From contig NW_022985549.1 in the NCBI RefSeq assembly GCF_010093815.1, positions 3,058,804 to 3,122,803 on the forward strand: DNA of 64,000 nt, in the 5' to 3' direction. This DNA comes from Pseudovirgaria hyperparasitica. Its lineage: Eukaryota; Ascomycota; Dothideomycetes; Acrospermales; Acrospermaceae. The stretch's first letter is position 1; each line of letters begins with the position of its first letter. A model generated the notes under the pieces. It had not been told where the DNA came from and made no database searches. It worked only from the letters and a program-made list of their open reading frames with translations. Shown here piece after piece: positions 1 through 11,544 of the stretch. A program made the position numbers and the translations under genes.

Positions 1-795
1 ACGCCTGATATTCCGTCGCGATATGCAACACCAGATGAAGAGAAGCGTGATCAAGCCACTACTGGCGCAGAGAACAGACCCGGATCCGCAAGCGAGTCGG
101 AACCGGAGCGGCCAATGACCCAACCAGGGAGCCCCGAATCACGTTCCAAAGTGCGCCGCAGTCTTCAGCGCACCTTACGCGATTCTGGCAGTGGACATCG
201 TAGATCCGGCAAAGGCAAGGAGTCTTCTTCCACAGTTGTCACGGATGATGGCGCGGTTAGCGAAAGTCTGTCGCGAGCCAAGGGCAGCTTCACTGTCCAC
301 GGAAAGAAGGCATCTGTCATCACCTTCGGATCCGAGTGGCAAAGCATGCCAGCAGAGGATCGTCTAAAGATTCGTAAACAAGCTCAAGAGGAAGAGCGAA
401 GGCCCTCGACGGCAGTCTTCGATCAGGACGAATCCGAAGACTCGAGACCTCTACCTAATGCGCGACTGAGGACCAAATCATCTACGGCCACGAATAGGAG
501 CGCAGCAATCAAAAGAAGTCTGAGTCAGGAGATATCAAATGGTGCCAATGGCGGAGGAGAGGCAAGCGGGCAGATCTCCCTCAGGCAACGATCTGCCTCC
601 CAAATAAGCAATCTCACGATACCCGTGACGGTTCGGGATGTGGGTACGGAGAGGCCGGGGGAAGCTTCACCGCCGGATGAAAAATACAGGAGTGGTAAGC
701 AGTCATCAGACGTTCGAGACTCTACGGAGCACATCAGCGATATAGAGACTGCTGGACCTGTGGAGACTGTGAAAGCTCAGACTGTGATGATCTGA
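1..795 (+). CDS. Unknown low-complexity protein, 3' part only
   Basis: The reading frame is open from the first base of the window to a TGA at 793-795, so the true start lies outside; the first internal Met codon is at 115. The visible 264 residues are rich in Ser, Arg, Glu and Lys, with many charged segments and no membrane span or recognisable catalytic motif. A short conserved-looking patch around the Phe-Gly-Ser-Glu-Trp stretch (codons near 325-345) is followed by a charged helix-like segment rich in Glu, Arg and Gln. The composition suggests an intrinsically disordered C-terminal tail of a larger fungal protein. I do not recognise the family and assign no function. Confidence 0.6.
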   Translation, partial: TPDIPSRYATPDEEKRDQATTGAENRPGSASESEPERPMTQPGSPESRSKVRRSLQRTLRDSGSGHRRSGKGKESSSTVVTDDGAVSESLSRAKGSFTVHGKKASVITFGSEWQSMPAEDRLKIRKQAQEEERRPSTAVFDQDESEDSRPLPNARLRTKSSTATNRSAAIKRSLSQEISNGANGGGEASGQISLRQRSASQISNLTIPVTVRDVGTERPGEASPPDEKYRSGKQSSDVRDSTEHISDIETAGPVETVKAQTVMI

Positions 796-2493
796 GAGGC
801 AACTCTCGGAACAGACATATGCTGACGCAAAGTTATGATCTAGCACGCACGAAGCGACATAGCCGATCTCGTTTGTTTAATATCATATGTTTTCCATGTC
901 GAGCGCGACTCCGTCAATACGCGTAGAGCGACGTTGTCATTGTAAAAAGGGATGGCTACAGTGAGCGAAGACAGATATTTGGAGTGGATATGATGGCCTC
1001 CGAAAAAGCAAGCAACGCCTAGGGTTTCTTTTTTTTCACTTCTTCTGGGATGGTTTATGGTGTCAAGGGCATTGAAGACGGTTTCGTGATGGGTACAGGT
1101 ACAGAGCCATTCGAAAGCGATGCAATAGGATGGGTGTTGGTATGATTTGTATATAGAGGTTGGCTTCGCATCGTCAGACGAAGCCGTACACAACAGCGTG
1201 TCAATTCAAGCAGAGCTTGCGAGCTTCATGAGCATTCAACTACCGCAGTAGCACGTTTTTTGAAGCACTCGGCTGTTTTCTGAATATGTTCTCTTTTCAT
1301 TGTGAATAGTTGGATAGCTGATTGAGATAGATCCATCGATGGATGAGTATTGCATGGATGCTATTTGCATACTAAGTAGACACTTTCAGGGGCACGCGTG
1401 TCCGGACGGCGGCAATGATCAATCGCTGTACAATAGCCGAAATCGCACAAGTTCACGGAGTACCGAACCCCGCGTTGTAGCCTCAAGATTCAGGAACGCA
1501 AGCATCGAGGCAACGACGTTTGGATGTGTGTCGTTCATTAGATGAACACACACACTCTCTCTCTTATTCATCACTCAACTGATACACTTTCCCCCCGTCT
1601 GCAACCACCATCGTGGCTCCAAGGTCCCGAACAACATACCTAGCTCTAGTCAATCAAGGATAGGTCATAGAGTCTCCAGCCATCAAGCCCAGCTCCCAGT
1701 GTGCTCCGACTGTCGCCGAAGTCGCGAACACGGGGACACGCGCTTGTCTCAAGACTCGAGACATGTGAAGATCAGTCACCTGAACACGAAACATGAACAT
1801 GATGAGCCCTTGCACAGACGAGAGCTTCTTCAACCATGGTTCGTCATTGGGGTGAACTGAATCGCGTGCTGATGACGTTCAGGGTCTTCTCTGCCATTTC
1901 ATGTGCCAGTTCGTCCTTGAGCCATCACCATCAGCGATATGCAATATTCGTGACGTGTAGGAACGACAAGCTGGGCTGTATCGCCCTTTACAATAACAAA
2001 GATGCTCCTCAACGGTCCAATGCTTTGAGCAATCGCTCGGCTATGTTGATCCTCCCGTCAAAGTATGGGGTTATGGATGTCCTCAGCGTGCTCGGTCTGG
2101 ATGCAGGCGCCCTCTCACTGGTCCTCGGCTACTGGAGCTTGGTCGGCCCAAAGTAGCTTCGAAGAGCTTCATCCCAGCGATCTTGTGCCTTTGGGCTGTC
2201 GAATGCCGAGTCTTTTTATTTTATGTCTCAATTGTCCTTCTTCCTTCTTGCCTTGACTCAGACTTCCTCTCCAATACTTTTGGATTCTTTGCGCCGTGCA
2301 TTGCGCATATCGTTACAGCTACTGTAACGTCGAAACATACTGCCGAAAGCGTAACCCCATCAGCCGAAAGCGCCCATATCTGCTCAACAATAGGGTTCAC
2401 CCATACAGCCGATTACCGTTGTTATCCTCTTCTATCGTATTTAGAGAGGACTATTACTATAAGTCTGCATCTTAAAAATACAGTTATTTAAAC
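796..2493. other. Intergenic, no gene recognised
   Basis: About 1.7 kb with only short, unsupported reading frames on both strands. Its right-hand end is the promoter side of the SFC1 carrier gene and holds the inverted repeat and paired decamers listed separately. Confidence 0.5.
2311..2372 (+). promoter_or_regulatory. Candidate control region of SFC1
   Basis: A perfect 8-base inverted repeat (CGTTACAG at 2311-2318, CTGTAACG at 2322-2329, 3-base spacer) is followed by two exact copies of GCCGAAAGCG at 2342-2351 and 2363-2372. They lie 120-180 bases before the SFC1 start codon. In yeast and Aspergillus this carrier is induced on C2 carbon sources through Cat8/FacB-type sites; whether these repeats serve that role is inference. 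Confidence 0.35.
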
Positions 2494-3818
2494 ATGTCGG
2501 CGAAGAGTGTATCAGGGCCTCGTGGAAAGCCTGCCTCGGCAGCTACCAATCTTATTGGTACATGGAGCACTGCTCTTGAGGTTGAATTTATGGCTAATCA
2601 GAACTATAGCTGGTGGTGGTGCTGGTATGATGGAAGCCCTCATATGTCATCCCCTCGGTCAGTCGTCAATTAGTGCTACGGACTTAGAGGCAATACTGAT
2701 GAGTCCGTAGACACAATAAAAGTCCGTATGCAATTGTCGAGACGAGCACGGCAACCAGGTGTATGTACCATCATCATAGATCCTCAGATCTGTCACGACT
2801 CTCAATTTGCGCAACAGCCCTGACGAAGCATGCCTAGGCCAAGAAACGAGGCTTTCTTACCACAGGTGTAGAGATCGTGAAGAAGGAAACACCTTTGGGT
2901 CTCTACAAAGGATTGGGGGCTGTTGTCACTGGTATAGTACCTAAGATGGCGATCCGTTTTACTTCGTACGATTGGTACAAGCAGGCTCTCGCGAACAAGG
3001 AGGGAAAGATCACTAGCCAAAGGACGTTTCTTGGTAAGGACATGCTTATAGACTCCCTTTTGTGGTCCAATTTCGCCGACTGACTACTTTCATAGCTGGT
3101 CTTGCAGCTGGTGTGACTGAGGCCGTGGTGGTGGTGACTCCTATGGAGGTCGTCAAGATTCGTCTGCAATCGCAGCATCACTCGATGGCGGATCCCCTGG
3201 ATGTTCCCAAATACCGAAATGCGGCCCATTGCCTGTATACTGTCATCAAGGAAGAGGGCCCAGGCGCTCTATGGCGCGGTGTGTCCTTGACAGCATTAAG
3301 ACAGGGCACCAATCAAGCAGGTACGCTACGGGATTTTCAGGAGGTCGTCAAGTTTGACGAGGCTGACATCCTTTCCCCTAGCAAATTTCACAGCATACAC
3401 CGAAATCCGCTCGTTTCTACAGCAGTACCACAACACAACAGATCTTCCAGGCTGGGAAACAGCGATCGTTGGTCTGATATCTGGGGCTTGTGGTCCTTTT
3501 AGTAACGCGCCAATCGACACGATCAAGACTCGCCTTCAGAGAAGCCCTGCGCAACCTGGCGTATCGGCAGTACAACGCATTGTGAGCATTGCAAGGTAAG
3601 TCAGATATTCTATACAAGCACAGAATGGTACATCCGAGCTAACTTATACCAGTGATATGTGGAAACAAGAAGGCGCCAAGGCATTCTATAAAGGTATTAC
3701 GCCTCGTGTCATGCGTGTAGCACCTGGTCAGGCCGTCACATTCACCGTATACGAATACCTTAAGAATCTTCTGGAAAATGGGCGGGATATGTTGCCTGGC
3801 GGTCAATATGAAGAGTAG
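2494..3818 (+). CDS. SFC1: Mitochondrial succinate/fumarate carrier
   Basis: Seven exons join in phase: 2494-2557, 2610-2657, 2711-2760, 2838-3033, 3096-3320, 3382-3595 and 3653-3818, giving 320 residues, the usual size of the mitochondrial carrier family. Three carrier repeats each carry the Px(D/E)xx(K/R) signature: PLDTIK near residues 36-41, PMEVVK near 135-140 and PIDTIK near 238-243. The second repeat's PMEVVK and the C-terminal block KGITPRVMRVAPGQAVTFT match the yeast Sfc1/Acr1 subgroup rather than citrate or ornithine carriers. The protein exchanges cytosolic succinate for mitochondrial fumarate across the inner membrane and links the glyoxylate cycle to gluconeogenesis during growth on acetate or fatty acids. 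The high intron number (six in 1.3 kb) is notable. Confidence 0.95.
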
Positions 3819-4419
3819 AGCTGGGGCGTGATGGGAAATGTAGCTCGGCTTGTGCAAGCACCTGGTATAGAGGGTTTGTTGCTATCCATATCGTATCATT
3901 TTGTGCGATCGTATTGGTGTCTTGTCTGTTGTTGTTGCGTCGAACCACATGTGAATCTCGAGCAGGCGATCATGATTTACAGGCTCCGATTGACATAGAC
4001 CGCATTCTGTACATAAGACGGGCGTAAGTGATTAGCTTCAAACTTGAATTTGACATTCGACATCGCAAGCCGCGGCAACCTTGGCGGGGCTCTTACTGTT
4101 CACAGCCACCGCCACACCCCCACCATTGGATGGATTAGTTGCCCCACGTAGCCAAGGTACTACAGTATACGAGCAGAGTAATACGGCCATTGAGCTGCTT
4201 TCCTCAGCATTCAATGTTGAATAACTTTGCATTCATGTTCCCGACACAAACACTCTGAAACCAATTGAATTTCTCCCTGGTCATACTCAGGAACAACACG
4301 ACCCGTATTGGATGCCCTCCTGACCTCCTCAATTGATACTCAGCCGCTCAAACTCCTCTCCCTCTCCCTCAAACCCCTCCTTCAATCCTCTGGCCGCGCT
4401 GTGAAGACCGCAACACATC
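3819..4419. other. Intergenic between SFC1 and twinfilin
   Basis: About 600 bases, 3' flank of the carrier gene and 5' flank of twinfilin. The last 150 bases are C/T-rich, as is common upstream of fungal start codons. No other feature seen. Confidence 0.5.
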
Positions 4420-5560
4420 ATGCAATCCGGAATATCAGGTCCGCATTTCCCTGTCCCTGAGCTCGGTCATACGGGACTGACACTTCTCAGCCTCTGCAGA
4501 GCTCACAGCCGCCTTCCAAAACCTTCTCTCCTCTCCCTCGCAGCGTGGTCTACTTATTAGCATCGAATCCGAGCGCCTCGTTCCCTCGTCCACACTCCCA
4601 GGCACCTCATCCTTTTACGCCGATCTGTCTGCTCTCTCCACGCAGCTCAAGCCCGACGCCGCCCGCTATATCATCCTGCGCCGCCCTGACTCCCTCTCCG
4701 CAACGTCCCAGCCCGGCGAACTAGTATTGGTCACCTACATCCCGCTCCCTGCACCCGTACGCCAGAAGACACTCTTCGCGAGCACGAGATTGAGCTTACC
4801 GCGAGAACTGGGTAGCGAGCATTTCGGTGAGCATGTGTGGGTCGAACGCGCAGATGAAGTCACGGAGGAAGGATGGAGAAAGCATGAGAAGCATGTACAG
4901 CTGGACCAGCCCTTGACGCAGGAAGAAAGGGACTTGGTTGGGATCAAGGAGGCCGAGGCGAAGGAGAGCGGGGGGACGGGGAGCAGACGGGGCCATACGG
5001 GGGGCACTCTGGACATACGTGTGGGTGACCGGGTGGTGGATACCTTGAGGGACCTTAAGAACGGCGGGCCGAATCTAGTGCAACTGGTAAGTTGCCTCTG
5101 AGTGTTCAGATGGGAATGCTGACGGTGGAATAGAAGTTTGATATCCCGACGGAGACGGTTGTGTTGGATTCGACAAAAAGTGCAACTCCGGCCTCACTTT
5201 CAAATGATATCTCGTCAACGGAACCTCGATATTCGTTTTACAGGCATACGAATGATGCGATTCTCTTCATATACACCTGTCCTACAACGTCAAAAATCAA
5301 GGAACGCATGATCTATGCTACCTCGGAGCGAAGTGTGCGTGGACTCGCCACCTCTGAGGCAGGAATCGAAATTGCAAAGAAGGCAAGTACCAACCTGACT
5401 CATTAGTACGGCTAGTATGAGACAGGCACTAACGATGCGATAGCTCGAGGCCTCCAATCCAGCAGACGTGACCGCCCAAAGCATTGAGGACGAATTTAAG
5501 GAAACCATCGTTGAGACGAAACAGGCATTCTCAAAGCCTAAAAGACCTGGTCGTCGCTAG
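4420..5560 (+). CDS. TWF1: Twinfilin, actin-monomer binding protein
   Basis: Four exons: 4420-4438, 4491-5086, 5134-5382 and 5444-5560, giving 326 residues, typical of twinfilin (about 330). Two ADF-homology domains are visible, roughly residues 5-140 and 175-310. The second carries YSFYRHTNDAILFIYTCP and the KERMIYATS block conserved in ADF/cofilin family actin-binding helices. The C-terminal tail is basic (KPKRPGRR), matching the capping-protein and phosphoinositide binding tail of twinfilins. The protein sequesters ADP-actin monomers and, in the family, helps uncapping and depolymerisation at cortical patches. The third intron (5383-5443) uses GC instead of GT at its donor, AAG/GCAAGT, with a CTAAC branch site before the acceptor; only this choice keeps the frame into the last exon. 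Confidence 0.93.
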
Positions 5561-6439
5561 AACAATCAAAGAAGATTAAAGTTGGCTGTGTACACTTCCA
5601 GGCCTGTGCTAAACAGCAGATAGACACCATGGTACAATCATACACACGGTCGTGTTTCAGTGCTATGTGTCTCTAATTGGATGATTTGTCATGTCTATTA
5701 TCATATACTTCGTTTGAAGCCCCCTTATCTTTCATATCATTCCTCGTGGACTTCGTTAGTGGATGTGTATGCACAGGGGTCACCTGCTCCACACCTTTTA
5801 ACCCAAAAAGCAGACACCTTAACGTTCGTACCCTACTTTTATAGTAAGTAGTTTATGAATGTTTCCAACACCGCATCATCATATTCGTGACATCATGTAG
5901 CGGAACTGAAAATAGGAAAAAAAACTAGCATCAAAACATGTACAGACTACAAGGTAAAGGTATCACACGACCTACCGTGTCACCCTGGGGAGTAGTAGGT
6001 CAGAGAAATCTCTCTTAATAACAGAAAAGAAAAACACGAAAACAAAAAGCTCATGTCCGGAGTCGAACATGCGCCTCTGCGCCCCAACAGATATTTCACT
6101 ACTTCGGTGGGGAAGTTAGGATGTTAGCCAGTCGACTATCCCACCGGGGTCATGAAATACTGGTGGATATGATTGATTATATTAGTCTATCCTTTGGATA
6201 GATGTGTTAATAACGCTGACATGGCACGGTTGCGTTGTTGTGTTGGTGTTCCTATTCACTATACACTGTTCACTATATTGGTCCAAGCTCAAATTTGTAC
6301 AGACAGGACATATATAGATACCGGAGATCGCACCCAAATACAGTATAAACCTCTAGCCACTCCTAACGCCGCGCTGGATCGGGCGTACCCAGACTGATGG
6401 TGTTGACTTTACATACAATGTCGACAAGAATATGTTTAC
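5561..6439. other. Intergenic with a tRNA-like sequence
   Basis: Convergent 3' flanks of twinfilin and the ZIP-family transporter. The only structure seen is the tRNA-like sequence at 6048-6152, listed separately. Confidence 0.5.
6048..6152 (-). other. tRNA-like sequence with A- and B-box matches
   Basis: On the minus strand a TGGGATAGTCGACTGG stretch resembles a Pol III A box and GTTCGACTCC is a perfect B-box match about 55 bases downstream. Around the first box GGAT and ATCC could form a D stem, but the loop is about 15 bases. The T stem and a 7-bp acceptor stem do not form canonically. It is therefore more likely a decayed tRNA or tRNA-derived element than a working tRNA gene. No anticodon can be named. 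Confidence 0.3.
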
Positions 6440-7571
6440 TCAATGCGCGTGTCCGAATTGTGTTAGCAGAGGGACGAGCATTCCGGCAACCATCACCGCC
6501 ACCTCTGTTGCTGTTTGCTTCTTGGGCGCGTGGTTCGAATGCTGCCGTGCGCCGTACGAGTCCCCGTATCCGTTTGTGTCGTGGTGGCCATGCGGTGAGT
6601 TGGATTCCTGCATTGCGTGCATGGCGACGTATCTGTGTATCAAGTCAGCAACGTCATCTCCACACAACTAGCTCAATTGGCAGCAGTAAAGTGAATCTTA
6701 CAGAAACGTTCCCCCGGAGAATATCAGCACGCATCCCGTACTAAACACCATGCTGCCCTCGTCTCCTATACTGTCGCCTCCCCCGAGCATGTGCACCGCA
6801 ATCCACGTCCCTATCGCGCCTGTGGGCGCCGCCAGCGCAAACACGGCCAAATGTGTTCGCGCGAGTCTTTTCGACACGCCTTGTTTCAGCAACACGCTCG
6901 TAAGCCCGAAACTCGCCGGCGCTTTGTGTAGCATTATTGCGATGAAGACGATAAAGGATAGAGACGTTGAAGGGGTGGTGCTAGAGGCACCGAGCGCGAT
7001 ACCGTCGGCAATCGCATGAATGATCAGGCCGATTGATGTCGCGGTGCTCTTGGACGCGGGTGGCTCTGATTCAGGAGGTGTTTCGGATGTTGGTGAGTCG
7101 GCGCGGTGAAGGCCACGGGAGAGGTTTGAGAGAGAGATATGGAGCGGTTGATAGAGATCACGCGAAGGTGAGAGGGCATCTGGGAGCACATCGATCAGAT
7201 ACATGAGTATGAAGCCCAGGACGAGCATGATGCCGACCCAGGCGTGGGGTTCTTTATGCGAGGTGTGCGCATCGTGCTCGAGTTCTTCGGACTCGGCGTG
7301 GGCGTGGGACTCGGATGGCTGGGCGGAGTACAGTGTTTCGACACCTTCTGGGATGATGACGATTAGTGCGGTGCCGACGAGGACGCCTGTGCCTAGGGCT
7401 GTGATCATCCGTAGTTGTTGAGGGGAGAGGCTGAGCGCGAGTGGGAGGGAGCCGGCACCGAATGAGCTGGTGGGTTGTCAGTATCTGTATGGGTACGGGT
7501 GATCGAGAAATCACTAACGCGATCGCCATCACGATGCTCAAGCTGAGCAGCATAAAGAGACCGTCCCACAT
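6440..7571 (-). CDS. ZIP-family metal transporter, ZIP9/SLC39A9 type
   Basis: Three exons on the minus strand: 7571-7519, 7466-6702 and 6632-6440, giving 336 residues. The N-terminus (MWDGLFMLLSLSIVMAIAS) is the first membrane helix, followed by the conserved GTGVLVGTALIVIIPEGVE segment of ZIP9. A His-rich loop (HAHAESEELEHDAH) lies between helices. The two metal-site helices are clear: LIIHAIADGIALGA (HxxxD) and IMLHKAPASFGL (HK motif). The last exon adds a short luminal loop, a final helix and a GHAH end. Family members are Golgi/secretory-pathway zinc or manganese transporters; yeast Atx2 is the nearest named relative. It is divergently arranged with HAT1, with 574 bases between the start codons. 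Confidence 0.9.
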
Positions 7572-8145
7572 GGCGAGGCGTGGAGTATGGAAGCTTGTAA
7601 CCGGTGGTGTCGTATGGCTCTATGCGTCTGATATTAGGAGAATATCATGACCCCGTCTACCATATACAGGCTATCCAATAGTAGGTCACCTCAAGCATGA
7701 ACACCACAGATCCCGACTCTGATGTGAGGTAGCGCAGTCTTCGACAATGATTCTCGGTTCGTTTGGAGGTTCCCAATTCATCGTTCACGATATTCCTCAC
7801 GCCTCACCACAGTACAGCCGCTAAGGCCTCATTGGGGTGCCAAGTCAGCACTTTTTCTGTCCGCAGGGCTGAAGTAGGAACCTGCACTTGCCCTGTGCGG
7901 CCCCACTAAAACTACTTTAGCTCCCTTGCGCGCGAACTCGACTAACACGCGCGTCGCAGTCGCGGTTTAGCATCTGCCGTTCACTTTGGTCCTATGCACC
8001 TAGCCAGGTTGTGTTTGACGCACTTCTCCTCTTGGATTTAGCAACATCTCTTTCGTAAAACCCTGACTGATTCTGCGACTGCACTGACTGGATCTAGCCA
8101 TTCAAGGCTTAACATAATCTCGCCACAACTGGGCGTGCATCGCGC
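7572..8145. other. Shared upstream region, ZIP transporter and HAT1
   Basis: A 574-base divergent intergenic region between the start codons of the ZIP9-like transporter (minus) and HAT1 (plus). No specific binding motif stood out. Confidence 0.5.
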
Positions 8146-9862
8146 ATGATGGAGGAAATCCAGAAATGTGAGCTTACCCCGTTGTGGCTGCAATTACTAC
8201 TCTAACTTCGGAGTAGATATTGTGAGCTCAAATGACGCCTTCGATTTGAACATGTACCGCCCCGGCGACCATTCTTACGTTGTACCCGAAAAATTTCCAG
8301 TATTCAAAAAGCCCTTCCACCCCCGGCACACATATCCTATATTCGGCGAGGATGAGGCAATATTGGGCTACTCGAAACTTCAGCTCGATCTGCGCTTCAG
8401 GACCACCGATATGAAGCCCAGATTCGCCATCAAATACAAAGAGAAATGGAAGCCTATCGGCGAGACTCAGCCTATGGACGTAAAAAAGATGATGTTGGAT
8501 TACTGTCCTGATTGTAGGTTTGCCCATGCTAACCTTGCTACAGACCTCTTACTAATATGAGTGATGGTAGTCGACTTCTCGGAGAATTACCCTGAAGATA
8601 TACATGGCCCAGAATGGCGACCTCCTGGAAAGCTCGTTCGCCGCTGGAAGCATGCTACGAGCACCTACGAGGTCTGGCAGACCACACTTACTGATCCCAG
8701 GGCTCTAGAAATATTCAGGAACTTTCAAATACTCATCCCATTCTTCATTGAAGGTGGAGTGATACAAACCACTACCGAGGACGAGTGGACCCTTCGACGG
8801 TGGAAGTTGTTCCTTGCCTATGATGTCACTCCGTTCAAAGAAAGCGATGATGAGTTGACGAATATTAGCCCTTACATCTTTGCAGGTTTTGCCACATCGT
8901 ATCGACTATGGGTTATGCCGTGCTTGGAAGTTATGAAGACCATCGGCGCTCTTCCCACACAACCGGAGTCTACGAACGGCAACGCAGCTGATTTAGAAAA
9001 GTCCTGGAAGCCACCTGCGGCAGTAATCAATAGTGACGGCACACCAAATGTGGACTCAGGTTTCGACGACCACAAGCAGCCTTCAAGGGAGCGGATCTCA
9101 CAATTCGTCATTCTCCCTCCTTATCAGCATCAGTCCATCGGCTCGCATATATACCAAGCGATGGTCCGTGACTTTCTCCGAGACGAAAACGTCTTTGAAA
9201 TTACCGTTGAGGATCCCAACGAACGTTTTGACGACATGCGCGACTGGAACGACCTCGTCCGCCTCTCCTCCGACCCTGTCTGGCAATCCCTCTCCCTTCC
9301 CGAAACCATCCCCTCTGATCGCCTCAAACGTAAGGATCTGATCCCAACCAGCATTCTCGTCGACCAGACCAAAGCCGCCCACCTCCGCCGCAAGTTCAAA
9401 ATCTCTTCTCGCCAATTCTCCCGCCTTACAGAAATGCACCTTCTGAATACAATCCCTGTGCGCCACCGTACCCCTTTGCGGATTGCCAAAAAGGAAAACG
9501 CCCCTGACGAGAATGACCGAAAATACTATTTCTGGCGCATGCTTGTCAAGGAGCGCATCTTCTACCGCAACTGCGATGTGCTGATGCAGCTGCCAACGCG
9601 TGAGGAGCAGCGCGAGAAGGTAACCCAAAGCTTGAATTTAGTGCAAGAAGAATACAACCGGATATTGGGCAAGCTACCGGATTGGATTGAATATGCGAAG
9701 TTGGCCGAGGATGGAGGAGTGGATGAAGCGTACGCAAATCGAGCGGAGGTGAGGACGAACAGGGCGCTGAAGAGGGTACGGATTGTGGATGATGAGGATG
9801 AGATGGACGAGGATCAAGCTCCGAAGAAGTCAAAGATATATGAGGATGAAGATGATGATTGA
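8146..9862 (+). CDS. HAT1: Histone acetyltransferase type B catalytic subunit
   Basis: Exons 8146-8167, 8217-8513 and 8571-9862 give 536 residues. The N-terminal domain carries HPRHTYPIFGEDEAILGY, typical of Hat1. The acetyl-CoA binding motif of the GNAT fold is at about residues 288-298 (YQHQSIGSHIY), and the following VEDPNERFDDMRDWNDL block (from about residue 318) holds the conserved Glu and the Hat1 hallmark EDPxExFDDxRD. Hat1 acetylates newly made histone H4 at Lys5/Lys12 together with an RbAp-type WD40 subunit before chromatin deposition. Compared with yeast (374 residues) it is longer because of a disordered insert (about 240-275) and an acidic tail rich in Asp and Glu. Two in-frame ATGs stand side by side at 8146 and 8149. 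Confidence 0.93.
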
Positions 9863-10807
9863 AGCTCCAACGCGACTTGGATATGGACAGATAGGCACAA
9901 TCAGATACCCAACCTGTGTGATAGGATTGGCCAACACGTCTTACTTATACCGCCTGATCATTGGGGAACCAGGTAATATGGCATTGGATTTGGGCAGCGG
10001 TCATAGGTGTACTGCTGCAAGAATATGAGACCAGATAATAGCTGCGGGTCTCAACGATACGACTTTTGCACACAGATCGTCGCGGCAGCGGCGTAGCTAG
10101 CGGAACAACATTGCTCATACCATTAAGCGAGTACATAGCTATATGTCATTGCAGATGTACTGTGGGACTTGTTGCTCTCTGATGCATCGCAACAATTCGA
10201 TCATAACTGCAGGTGACGCGCGCCATACGGTAATCTTGCGCTTGTTCTTTGATAGCGCAATCCGGTATGTCGAAGATTTTCTCGATTATCATTTCTCTTG
10301 TTCATGTGAACTATGCCATGAGGATTACAAGCACATAAGCTCCACGCTTCTCGGCTAGAATCTGTGGTCTACGCGAATGGAGTCTCTTATCAGTGACTTG
10401 TCAGGGTACATATTAAGTGCGGTGGCAAAGGGCTGGAGTAAGTTGGCAGTTCATGGTATGTACCAGCTTTTCCGACAAGCGACGATGGAAAATCGGAAGA
10501 GTGTTGCAGTTATACACTAAGCTGTCTACAAGTCAACGATAGTCTAGTCAAGCATGAGATAGCCTACTGTGAAAGCAAATTCCAACCCTCTCGCTTTCAA
10601 ATCCACTCACAATCGCCTCATCTGCGCATCCTTGGGATCAATGAGGCGCAAAGCGGTCCGCATAACCTCGTAAACAGGTATGCTGCGATCAAAATGTGGT
10701 AAGACCTCGTCACAAACATGTGGTTTGTCTTCCTCGCCTGTTGGCTCTCTATCTGGTATTATGTTGTTCGAAACAGCGTCGGTCTAGGGTGGCGCGAAGT
10801 CCAGAGA
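9863..10807. other. Intergenic, no gene recognised
   Basis: About 950 bases between the convergent 3' ends of HAT1 and the PHF5-like gene. Only short reading frames without recognisable features. Confidence 0.5.
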
Positions 10808-11254
10808 TCAATACTGTTGATTTCTGAAATTTTTCTTCTGGTAGAACAGATCTGTCCTCGAACTACCCAAGTTTATAATCTTCGGGCACCCATCGCGGTC
10901 TTTCTCGAGGCGCGTACATTCGAAACAATAGAAGGCGTCGGAGATGCCCTAAGGCTTTGGTTAGTACAAATACAGGAAGGACTCTGAATAATAATGACAG
11001 ACCTCACCACCACATACGACACATTTGTTCTGATAGTTGCCAAAGGAACATTCGTCGCAGATGCGAGCGAGAGTCGTTGGCCGAACGTAGCTGTCGCACA
11101 CTGGACATTTCCCGTCACATTTGTCGCAGAGACGACCAATAGATATACCGGTTTGCTTGCGGCACATAACTAGATCGCTGTATTTCAGAGGTTAGCCTCG
11201 ATGTTGTATAGAGCGCGTGAGGAAGATAGGAACTTACGGATGATGACGGGACAT
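10808..11254 (-). CDS. RDS3: PHF5-like SF3b complex protein (Rds3/Ini1)
   Basis: Three minus-strand exons, 11254-11238, 11177-11003 and 10948-10808, encode 110 residues, exactly the length of human PHF5A. The start [14 protein letters not shown] and the CxxC repeats ([56 protein letters not shown]) match the family along the whole length. These cysteines form the three zinc-binding sites of the knot-like fold. Within the SF3b subcomplex of U2 snRNP the protein contacts SF3B1 and helps recognise the branch-point adenosine. The first exon has only 17 bases. Its start codon faces that of a pinin-domain gene, so two splicing-related genes share one short promoter region. Confidence 0.96.
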
Positions 11255-11544
11255 GTTGAGTGTATCTCAAGCCTAAGCTTACAAGAATTCTTGGAGTGAA
11301 ACCTTTAATGAACACAGGCTCGAACTAGTCGTATTCGAAGAGGTGGAAAGGCGATCTATCGTGAGGGCTATGGGTATAAAGAAGTTTGAGTGGTGGATTG
11401 AAGTTCGGAGGTGATGCGGCGAAGATATGCCAAGGCAAAGGAACCCGGAGGTAGAGCATCGAAGCTCAGGTAATCCATCTCATAGATCGACGAGTCTACA
11501 ACGCCATCACTCTAGCCAATCATCAGTCCCTCGATTCGAAATGG

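Noticed and set aside
1836-2491. Overlapping plus-strand frames upstream of SFC1
   Set aside because: Frames overlap, have no motifs and lie in the likely promoter.
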